A stretch of DNA of 64,000 nucleotides from Candidatus Peregrinibacteria bacterium CG11_big_fil_rev_8_21_14_0_20_49_14. GTDB lineage: Bacteria; Patescibacteriota; Gracilibacteria; Peribacterales; Peribacteraceae. The position numbers were made by a program, and so were the translations under genes. Where the stretch lies: the NCBI GenBank assembly GCA_002787035.1, contig PCVP01000010.1:1-64000 (forward strand), in the 5' to 3' direction. Each line of letters starts with the position of its first letter. Positions within the stretch are counted from its first letter, which is position 1. Shown here one piece after another: positions 43,343 through 50,127 of the stretch. The notes beneath the pieces are model-generated. The model saw only the letters and a program-made list of their open reading frames with translations. It made no database searches and was not told the DNA's origin.

Positions 43343-43368
43343 AACCCCCGCTTCAACGCAGCATTTCA

Positions 43369-43396
43369 AACACCCCGAAAGGGGTGTTTTGCTTTT
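43369..43396 (+). terminator. intrinsic terminator of rplJL
   Basis: AACACCCC (43369-43376), GAAA tetraloop, GGGGTGTT (43381-43388), then TTGCTTTT. Confidence 0.85.
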
Positions 43397-43471
43397 CTGC
43401 CAATACGCCACACCATTCTCGCGGCGTACGGTGGTCAAATACGGTAAAGAATGCTAGAATAAGACATAGAT

Positions 43472-43699
43472 ATGAAGAAGTATTTGCACTCACCGTGGTT
43501 TCCGATTTCATTGGCAATTGCAGGCCTGATCGTAGGCTATGGTACCGTTGCCCTGCGACAAGGGACTGCGTTTGCAGCACTGGAATGTCCTGCGGCAAAG
43601 CAAATCTGCAAAGACGGCGATTGCGGTGCGTCACCGGAGTGTGCTTCCGGTGAGTGTTCGGCAAACTGCCCTGGCAACTGCGGCACTCACAACTCATAA
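43472..43699 (+). CDS. small Cys-rich exported or membrane-tethered peptide
   Basis: 75 residues, not recognised. An N-terminal hydrophobic helix (WFPISLAIAGLIVGYGTVAL) is followed by AFAA, a possible signal-peptidase site, and a short tail with eight cysteines in CxxxxxxC, CxxxCxxxxC and CxxNC-like spacing (ECPAAKQICKDGDCG, ECSANCPGNCG). TAGAAT lies 11 nt before the ATG. The stop overlaps the next start (TAATG), so it is translationally coupled to a membrane protein with its own CPVC motif. A metal-binding or redox role of the pair is an inference. Confidence 0.65.
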   Translation: MKKYLHSPWFPISLAIAGLIVGYGTVALRQGTAFAALECPAAKQICKDGDCGASPECASGECSANCPGNCGTHNS

Positions 43700-44148
43700 T
43701 GCATACGATGCAGTGGAAGTTTTTATACAATCGGTCGTTTTGGCACTGGGCGTGCGGAGCCGCACTCGTTTGTTCTCTCTTTTTTCTATGGGAACTCGGG
43801 ATGATTCCACGCATACCCGGCCCTCCCAGGCCCGCGCCGACAACCGCCGAAATTCTATTCAGTATTTTTCTTATCGCTCTCCTCTCTTTGAACGTGGGAT
43901 TGCTCCACTGGAGAAAAAATACAGGCGGATGCCCCATAGGAGCGAAGGGTGCCACCGGCATCGGAGGAACACTCGGAGCACTGGCACTCCTCTGCCCTGT
44001 TTGTCTGCTGCTCCCGTTCTCTCTGTTCGGATTAAGCCTGAGCCTTGCCTTCTTAAGTCCGTTCCTTCCACTTCTACGTATTATTGCCACCGTGCTCCTT
44101 GTGGCGAGCACCGTCATGCTATGGCCGAAGAACACCATGCGTACGTAA
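43699..44148 (+). CDS. four-helix membrane protein with CPVC motif
   Basis: 149 residues from the ATG overlapping the previous stop. Four hydrophobic segments are visible. Between the second and third lies GGCPIGAKGATGIGG, and the third contains LLCPVCLLLPF, so three cysteines sit at or in the membrane. I do not recognise the family. The coupling with the Cys-rich peptide suggests that both act together, for example in thiol or metal handling at the envelope. The track's longer version (start 43654) lies inside the upstream gene. Confidence 0.65.
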   Translation: MHTMQWKFLYNRSFWHWACGAALVCSLFFLWELGMIPRIPGPPRPAPTTAEILFSIFLIALLSLNVGLLHWRKNTGGCPIGAKGATGIGGTLGALALLCPVCLLLPFSLFGLSLSLAFLSPFLPLLRIIATVLLVASTVMLWPKNTMRT

Positions 44149-44160
44149 TGTTTCTGTCCT

Positions 44161-44862
44161 ATGGAAAACACTCCGAAGCGGTATCTTGAAATAGATCTCC
44201 TCCGAACTCTCGCCATTGCAATGATGGTTGCATACCATACTGCATTTGATCTGGAGTACTACCACAACATTCCCGTTCTCCGCAGTATGGGAAACGGTGA
44301 ATGGATTTTTGCACGAACAACTGCAATTCTCTTCCTCTTGCTTGCCGGCATGAGTATGAGCATTTCCAAAAAGAACGGAGCGGCAAGAAGATGGAAACGA
44401 ATAGGCAGCATTGCACTCTGTGCACTCGGAGTATCCGCAGTCACATACGTTTGGGAACCTGAAACATACATTCGTTTCGGTATCCTGCATTGTATAGCCG
44501 GCAGCTTGGCTCTGCTCATGATACTGCCATCGTCCCCCATGCTGCGCGGAGTCATGGCGTTGGTTGCTATTGTTCTGAGTAACGCGCTGACTCCCGTTAC
44601 CGTGCACACGGAACTCCTCGTACCGCTTGGTATACGACCGTCACACTTCGTCTCTCTGGACTACTTCCCGCTGCTCCCGTGGTCAGGTGTCGTCATAGCG
44701 GGTTCCGTACTGGCTCCGTACCTGCTGCGGACAATGCACACCTACGCGCACCGCAAACGTAACGCCACTTCTCTTCTTACGTTTCCGGGAAGGCATGCGC
44801 TGTTTCTCTATTTGGTGCACCAACCCATACTGATACTGATTCTTAGTATCGTGCTTTCTTAA
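44161..44862 (+). CDS. DUF1624/HGSNAT-like membrane acyltransferase
   Basis: 233 residues. The start RYLEIDLLRTLAIAMMVAYHTAFDLEYY is the signature of the DUF1624 family (heparan-alpha-glucosaminide acetyltransferase-like, related to acyltransferase 3), with the conserved Asp-Arg and His. About six or seven membrane helices follow, ending in GRHALFLYLVHQPILILIL, also typical. The substrate is unknown; surface glycans or cell-wall sugars are plausible given the LCP gene downstream. It starts 12 nt after the previous gene. Confidence 0.8.
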   Translation: MENTPKRYLEIDLLRTLAIAMMVAYHTAFDLEYYHNIPVLRSMGNGEWIFARTTAILFLLLAGMSMSISKKNGAARRWKRIGSIALCALGVSAVTYVWEPETYIRFGILHCIAGSLALLMILPSSPMLRGVMALVAIVLSNALTPVTVHTELLVPLGIRPSHFVSLDYFPLLPWSGVVIAGSVLAPYLLRTMHTYAHRKRNATSLLTFPGRHALFLYLVHQPILILILSIVLS

Positions 44863-44945
44863 GCCAAGAACGATCGTACACCATACGGAAAAAAGTGCCA
44901 GCGATTGCCGTGACGAACGCAAAAGGATGCCGTACTATATGCGCA

Positions 44946-46487
44946 ATGTCTTTCAACATCCGTCGGGTTGAAGATACACCCAAGCGCTCCGAAAAATGGA
45001 GAAAACTTCTCATCGGCGCGCTCGAGATCGGCAAACCACTCGTTGGTTGGTACGGTCTCTGGAAACAACGTCGGCAAGTACAGTTAAAACATCAGCGCAC
45101 CACCGTGCTGCTCAAGCGCACATTACTCGTGCTCATCTCCGTGCTGTGCGCACTCCTGCTACTGGCAGGAACGGTGAAAGGTTTGATGTCCGTGCAGATA
45201 CTGAACTTCGGAAGTATCGTCTCTGTTGCGGGCGCAGACCTGACGTACGACGAACAAGGATACGTCAATATACTGCTTATGGGCCAAGGAGATGAAGATC
45301 ACGATGGCAAAGACCTTACAGATACGCTGATAGTCGCAAGCATAGATCCGAAAAACACCAGAAGCGTCGTGCTGCTTTCACTTCCCCGAGATCTCTACTT
45401 CTTGCAAACGGAAAAAATGGGAAAAGGAAAAATAAACAGTTTCTACCGCGACTATAAAAGCTATCTCAGATACCGCGAGGGTATGGAGCCCGAAGCAGCC
45501 GGCGTGGAAGCATTGCGCGAACTGGGTGCGGAAGTGGGAAGGAAGTTGGATATGGAAATTCCATATGTCATCAAAGTAAACTTCAGTGCGTTTACCGACA
45601 CCGTGGATGCATTGGGTGGTGTGGATATCGATGTACCCGAAGACATACTGGATACGGAGTACCCCAATGAAAGTTACGGGTACGAAACCTTTGCCATTGC
45701 ACAAGGGCCACAGCATTTCGACGGAGCAACCGCACTGAAATACGCACGGTCACGACACTCAACCAGCGACTTCTCACGCTCCGCAAGACAACAACAGATT
45801 CTCAGGGCAATCGCACAGAAAGCAAAAGACAAGGGTGTTGCCAAGGACACGGGATTCCTGACAAAAATGGCGCAGTCACTCTCGTTGAACGTAGAGACCA
45901 CCATGAGTCTCCGTGAAATCATCAGCCTTGCCGAACTCGGACGTGACATAGAAAGAGATCACATCATTACCATGCAATTGAACGACAGAAATGCTCTCTA
46001 CGATGGATTTGTTGAACAGGGAGGCTTTCTCTACACCCCTCCACGTTCTCTGTTCGACGGTGTGTCCGTTCTGCTCCCCGTCTCTATTCCTGAGTTTCCC
46101 ATTTCGTGGCGGCAACCAAGGACACTCGTAAAACTGCTGCTCAATACACGCAATGCCTACCTGAGTAATCCGAGAATCAACATCTTAAACAACGGTGCAA
46201 AAAGCGGCTCTGCCCGCAAACTTGCCGTGGAACTTATTCGGTACGGATTTACCGTAGATACCATTGCCAACGCCACACTGCCGCAAGAGCAGGAAAAATC
46301 CATGGTATTCCAAACCTCCGAAGAGGAAGAAAATACACTCGCACTGTTCTTCGCTTCCCTTCTACACATGGAACTTGCAGCGAAGCCGGATGCGCTTCCT
46401 TTTGGAGAAGTGGCAGATATTACGATAATCCTTGGGAAGGATTACAGCTACGCCCCTCTGCAAAACCTTCTTGCTCCCTCTTCCTAA
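44946..46487 (+). CDS. LytR-CpsA-Psr (LCP) family protein
   Basis: 513 residues from MSFNIRRVEDTP. This start is chosen because TACTAT (44933-44938) ends 7 nt before it. A cytosolic N-terminus precedes a single membrane helix (TLLVLISVLCALLLLAGTV). The extracytoplasmic LCP domain follows, with NILLMGQGDEDHDGKDLTDTLIV, SLPRDLYF and the arginine-rich ALKYARSRHSTSDFSRSARQQQIL. LCP enzymes transfer glycan polymers from lipid carriers to the cell wall. A C-terminal LytR_C-like domain (INILNNGAKSGSARKLAVELIRYGFTV) ends the protein. The region is typical of diderm-lacking, wall-bearing cells. Confidence 0.87.
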   Translation: MSFNIRRVEDTPKRSEKWRKLLIGALEIGKPLVGWYGLWKQRRQVQLKHQRTTVLLKRTLLVLISVLCALLLLAGTVKGLMSVQILNFGSIVSVAGADLTYDEQGYVNILLMGQGDEDHDGKDLTDTLIVASIDPKNTRSVVLLSLPRDLYFLQTEKMGKGKINSFYRDYKSYLRYREGMEPEAAGVEALRELGAEVGRKLDMEIPYVIKVNFSAFTDTVDALGGVDIDVPEDILDTEYPNESYGYETFAIAQGPQHFDGATALKYARSRHSTSDFSRSARQQQILRAIAQKAKDKGVAKDTGFLTKMAQSLSLNVETTMSLREIISLAELGRDIERDHIITMQLNDRNALYDGFVEQGGFLYTPPRSLFDGVSVLLPVSIPEFPISWRQPRTLVKLLLNTRNAYLSNPRINILNNGAKSGSARKLAVELIRYGFTVDTIANATLPQEQEKSMVFQTSEEEENTLALFFASLLHMELAAKPDALPFGEVADITIILGKDYSYAPLQNLLAPSS

Positions 46488-46488
46488 C

Positions 46489-47403
46489 ATGCAACCGCGA
46501 GACATTATTGCGAAAGCCTGGGCCATTACCAAAAAAGAGAAGGATCTGCGCATCTGGGGATTTTCGGGTGCGCTGCTGAAAACACTTCTCAATGCGAAAC
46601 TCTTCTTGTTTCAGGCATGGCTTATTTATTCGTATTTCATTCTGAAAAATCCCATCGGATTCTTTACGATTGAAAAAACACTCATAGAAAATCTTCCGCT
46701 GGCAGTCGCCATAAGCATTATTGTGTTCTTCTTTCTGCTGCTCTTTGTGGAATGGCTGTTCCCCCACATGGCGAAAGGAGCGATTATCGGTCTGGCAGCA
46801 AAGTCGTATAAGAAAGAAGATGTAAAAGGAGGATTGGTACTCGCTATCTACAACTTCTTCCCGCTCTTTGCCATCCACGAAATGCTGGTTCTCAGCAGTA
46901 TTACAACCACCATCACACTGTGTTCACTGTCGTTGCGGTACGGCGGAGGTGCCGGGCCCATCGCAGTCATGCTCCTTGTAACATTCTGGCTTGTTTCCAA
47001 TATCTTGGAGTTCTTCTGGATTTTTGCGGAAGAGGCCGTGGTGGTGAAGAAGATCGGAATTCGTGAAGCTGTAAAACAGAGCTTTAAGTTGGTAATCAGT
47101 TATTTGGGACATGTGGTGTTTCTTATGCTTCTCCTCTTTGTGATTGCTCTGCGTATTATTGCAAATCTCCTCATGGTTATTCTTATTCCCGGTATCGTAC
47201 TCGGACTCGGCTTCTTGCTTGCCACGTTCCTTCCGCCGGTTGTGAGTTACAGCGTTACCACCGTGCTCGGCCTCGTTATCATTGTGCTTGCGAGCTATCT
47301 CTTTGCGTACCTGGAAGTATTCCGGCAAACCGTATGGACCATTACATACATGGAACTGAGTCAGCTGAAAGATTTGGATGTCATAGAAAAAGACGACGAG
47401 TAG
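46489..47403 (+). CDS. hypothetical multi-pass membrane protein
   Basis: 304 residues from the ATG one base after the LCP stop, so translation is probably coupled. About six membrane helices, among them LPLAVAISIIVFFFLLLFVEW and VVFLMLLLFVIALRIIANLL, alternate with short loops. The loop FAEEAVVVKKIGIREAVKQSFKLV resembles the motif of DUF7847/YciC-like glycerophosphoryl-type membrane proteins with unknown role. No catalytic residues stand out. The next gene (lexA) has its own promoter. Confidence 0.65.
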   Translation: MQPRDIIAKAWAITKKEKDLRIWGFSGALLKTLLNAKLFLFQAWLIYSYFILKNPIGFFTIEKTLIENLPLAVAISIIVFFFLLLFVEWLFPHMAKGAIIGLAAKSYKKEDVKGGLVLAIYNFFPLFAIHEMLVLSSITTTITLCSLSLRYGGGAGPIAVMLLVTFWLVSNILEFFWIFAEEAVVVKKIGIREAVKQSFKLVISYLGHVVFLMLLLFVIALRIIANLLMVILIPGIVLGLGFLLATFLPPVVSYSVTTVLGLVIIVLASYLFAYLEVFRQTVWTITYMELSQLKDLDVIEKDDE

Positions 47404-47458
47404 CATACTGTTTGCATAGCAGAAATGTGAACAGGCTGTTTTGTATAGTGAAAAAATC

Positions 47459-47487
47459 TTGACCGTGCACTTTCGTACACCTAGTAT
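47459..47487 (+). promoter_or_regulatory. lexA promoter with internal operator
   Basis: TTGACC (47459-47464) and TAGTAT (47482-47487) are spaced 17 nt. The spacer holds GTGCAC-TTTC-GTACAC (47465-47480), an inverted repeat with a single mismatch. Its position between -35 and -10 is that expected of an SOS box for autoregulation. The motif is not identical to the E. coli or Bacillus LexA boxes, so the assignment is by position. Confidence 0.65.
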
Positions 47488-47513
47488 GGTGGACGATTGT
47501 CCCCCATACGTTT

Positions 47514-48122
47514 ATGTCGCCACTTACTCCTCATCAGCGCACGGTGCTCACATACATCGGTGAGTTTCAACACAAGCGCGGGTACTCACCTTCTCTGTCG
47601 GATCTTGCCGTTGCGTTCGGGGTACGCAGCAAAAATGCCATAGCGAAAGTAGTGAACGTACTGGTACGAGAAGGACACCTGGAAAAAGATCCGAAAGGCC
47701 GCATAAAAATTATTGAGATGGTGGAACCCCAAGACATACCTCATCCCATGACACTCCCGCTTTTCGGTCCCATTTCCGCAGGATTTGCGGCGCCGGTGGA
47801 AGAGCAGGCGGAAGAACTGCTGACGCTCGATACCTACCTTGTACGAGACCAGGCTTCGACGTTTCTGCTGCGAGTACGAGGTGACAGCATGGTAGACGCG
47901 GGTATTTTTGAGGGAGATCTCGTTATTGTGGAACGCGGCAGAGAGCCAAAAGTCGGTGACATTGTCGTCGGTGTGCTCGACGGAGAATTCACGCTCAAGC
48001 GACTGAAAAAAGAGAAAGGGAAATACTATCTGCAAGCGGAAAATCCCGACTATCCCGATATGTACGCCATGGAAGAGCTGCAAACGGCGGGAGTGGTACG
48101 GGGCGCCGTACGTCGGTACTAA
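47514..48122 (+). CDS. lexA: LexA repressor (SOS response)
   Basis: 202 residues. The N-terminal winged helix is MSPLTPHQRTVLTYI...GYSPSLSDLAVAFGVRSKNAIAKVVNVL. The self-cleavage site is the Ala-Gly in GPISAGFAAP, with catalytic Ser in RVRGDSMVDAGI and Lys in GEFTLKRLKK. RecA filaments would trigger cleavage and derepression. The gene is followed by dinB, a classical SOS gene. The ATG at 47514 lies about 20 nt after the predicted transcription start. Confidence 0.93.
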   Translation: MSPLTPHQRTVLTYIGEFQHKRGYSPSLSDLAVAFGVRSKNAIAKVVNVLVREGHLEKDPKGRIKIIEMVEPQDIPHPMTLPLFGPISAGFAAPVEEQAEELLTLDTYLVRDQASTFLLRVRGDSMVDAGIFEGDLVIVERGREPKVGDIVVGVLDGEFTLKRLKKEKGKYYLQAENPDYPDMYAMEELQTAGVVRGAVRRY

Positions 48123-48126
48123 AGTA

Positions 48127-48188
48127 TGTCACCTTGAGCTCGTCGAAGGGTGACACCAGTATCATGGTTCGACGAGCTCACCATGACA
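48127..48188. repeat. palindromic repeat element between lexA and dinB
   Basis: GAGCTCGTCGAA (48136-48147) is perfectly inverted at 48168-48179, and the outer TGTCA (48127-48131) matches TGACA at 48184-48188. The inner part also contains GGGTGACACC. It resembles the widespread 'gtcacccttcgacgagctcag' type of intergenic palindrome (recollection). It could also fold as a hairpin in lexA readthrough RNA. Confidence 0.65.
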
Positions 48189-48205
48189 TGTAACTCTATA
48201 CTGCT

Positions 48206-49393
48206 ATGATCGCACACATAGATGCCGATGCTTTTTTTGCATCCGTATTGCAACGCAAACATCCTCGGCTGAGGGGCAAACCCTTACTGGCACTCGGTAT
48301 GGGCGGAGGATGTGTGATAGCTGCGAGTTATGAAGCCAAAGCCAAAGGCGTAAAAACAGGCATGCGCCTGCTCGATGCGCGCAAGCTCTGCCCGGGAGCT
48401 CTGGAAATGCCATCGGACTTCGAAGAAACCGCCATCGCCTCTCGTCAGATAGCGAGCATACTCGGAGAGCAGTGTCCGATAGTGGAGAAGATGTCGGTGG
48501 ACGAATGGTTTTTAGATCTCAAATCACTGCAGGGAGGTATACCGAAAGATCTCACCAAGTGGGCGCGGCAACTGCAGCAGGACATACAACGTCGTGTAGG
48601 CATCAGCGTTTCTGCCGGCATAGCGGGAAGCAAATTGCTTGCCAAGATGGCAAGTGAATACCGCAAACCTGCGGGCGTCACGGTCGTCGATATGCCGACA
48701 ATCGAACATTTTTTGCGAGACAGACCCGCAGAAGCCATACCCGGCATTGGCAAGCGCCGCTCTCTGCATGCACAAGCGAATCGATGGCAAACCGCATGGG
48801 ATATCGCCAATGCCGATACGGAAACTATACGTCGCCTCTTTGGAAAACCCGGGAACGATATGCAGCAAGAGCTTTTGGGGCACCGTACGGAAGAAGTGGA
48901 AACTGTGCATGCACCTCCGAAATCCATTTCACGATGCCGGAGTTTTCGTGCCACGACAGACGAACGTTTCATCGTTTCTTCGGTCATGGATCACCTGAGT
49001 TATACGGTATTAAAAATGAGACGGCATCAGCTTACGTGCAACGAAGTGAGTGTCTGGCTGCGAAACAGCGAATACCACCACGACGGAAGGCATGTAAAGC
49101 TACCGCAGTTCATGGATACCGAAGAGCAAATCCTGCCGTACGTACGCCAATGCTTTGCGCATCTGTACGCAGCAACACCGCGCTGCACACAAACGGGATT
49201 GGCACTCTGCGGGCTTCGCCCGAAGGGCGCACTGCAATACTCGCTGTTCGAGGATGCGGTGCGCACGGGCGGTGCCGAACAGATACAGGAAAAACTGGAT
49301 GAGCTGCACGAGCGCTACGGAAGAGAATCCGTCACACGAGGATCAGCTATGCCACGTAAAAACGGAGCGAAACCACATCTCAATATTTTATAG
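48206..49393 (+). CDS. dinB: DNA polymerase IV (Y-family, DinB)
   Basis: 395 residues. The palm motif is MIAHIDADAFFASV with catalytic Asp, CVIAASYEAKAKGVKTGM in the fingers, and the second acidic pair is KMSVDEWFLDL. A helix-hairpin-helix region follows (AIPGIGKRRSLHAQANRWQ), and the little-finger domain has KSISRCRSF. It copies damaged DNA with low fidelity. Placed after lexA with a palindrome between. TATACT lies only 3 nt before the ATG, which is too close for a leaderless start, so lexA readthrough is the more likely source of the message. Confidence 0.92.
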   Translation: MIAHIDADAFFASVLQRKHPRLRGKPLLALGMGGGCVIAASYEAKAKGVKTGMRLLDARKLCPGALEMPSDFEETAIASRQIASILGEQCPIVEKMSVDEWFLDLKSLQGGIPKDLTKWARQLQQDIQRRVGISVSAGIAGSKLLAKMASEYRKPAGVTVVDMPTIEHFLRDRPAEAIPGIGKRRSLHAQANRWQTAWDIANADTETIRRLFGKPGNDMQQELLGHRTEEVETVHAPPKSISRCRSFRATTDERFIVSSVMDHLSYTVLKMRRHQLTCNEVSVWLRNSEYHHDGRHVKLPQFMDTEEQILPYVRQCFAHLYAATPRCTQTGLALCGLRPKGALQYSLFEDAVRTGGAEQIQEKLDELHERYGRESVTRGSAMPRKNGAKPHLNIL

Positions 49394-49398
49394 CAAAA

Positions 49399-50079
49399 TT
49401 ATTTGGGGAGCCACGGTCCTGTTTTGGAGGATTCGTTATGCCTCTTATTCTCTGTCAACAACCGTTCCAACCGCATTGCAGTTACTCTTGTATCGTCCGG
49501 AAATCGCGGAATACGAGTAGTATCCACGTCATCTATATCAAAATCCAAGTTGGGTCCCGAAGCCATGTTGTTCGCATGTACGAGCACAGGGTCCGTACCG
49601 GGAAGGGCGCATGTCTCACGTGCAATGGAGTGTATCTCCATCAGTTGCCCTGCGGGATCTGAGAGACCAAGGAGTTCTGAGTACCTGTGAATCAACTCCA
49701 GTTCTCTATGTACAATTTTCAAAAGAGAATCCGTATCGTTGGGAAGTGGCTCTGTTTTACATTCATTTTGTTCATCGAGTGCGGCAGTACCGCGCATCGT
49801 AAGTGCAATGCGCAGTGCATTGCGCGTGGCACCGTACACATGTTGAAGCATGTGCTCATATGCAGACAGCTTATACATAGAAAGCGCACTCGCATTCTTT
49901 GGCAGACCTCGCATAGATTCATGCGCAGCCTGAAAATCCGTATCCACATGTCTGCCACTTGGCAGAAGTAAATGCTTTTCTGCGGGAAGAAGCAGTCTTG
50001 CTTGCCCGAGTTGCTCCGCAACCCTGTTCCATAGGGGGTCACGAGCAGAAGCGCCGAGTTCGGTGAGTTCCGGAGGCAA
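49399..50079 (-). CDS. hypothetical protein
   Basis: 226 residues, not recognised. It appears soluble and helical, without cysteine-rich or membrane stretches. The middle segment MYKLSAYEHMLQHVYGATRNALRIAL and DTDSLLKIVHRELELIHRYSELLGL are clear amphipathic helices, and the C-terminus turns acidic and then basic. The start is TTG at 50079; TAGCAT lies 11 nt upstream on the minus strand, which supports a leaderless start. The gene is just downstream of valS on the same strand. Its gene density and composition match the neighbours. Confidence 0.6.
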   Translation of the reverse strand: MPPELTELGASARDPLWNRVAEQLGQARLLLPAEKHLLLPSGRHVDTDFQAAHESMRGLPKNASALSMYKLSAYEHMLQHVYGATRNALRIALTMRGTAALDEQNECKTEPLPNDTDSLLKIVHRELELIHRYSELLGLSDPAGQLMEIHSIARETCALPGTDPVLVHANNMASGPNLDFDIDDVDTTRIPRFPDDTRVTAMRLERLLTENKRHNESSKTGPWLPK

Positions 50080-50127
50080 AGGAAAAAATTATGCTACAAC
50101 ATAAAGATACTCACAAGTAAATATCCG

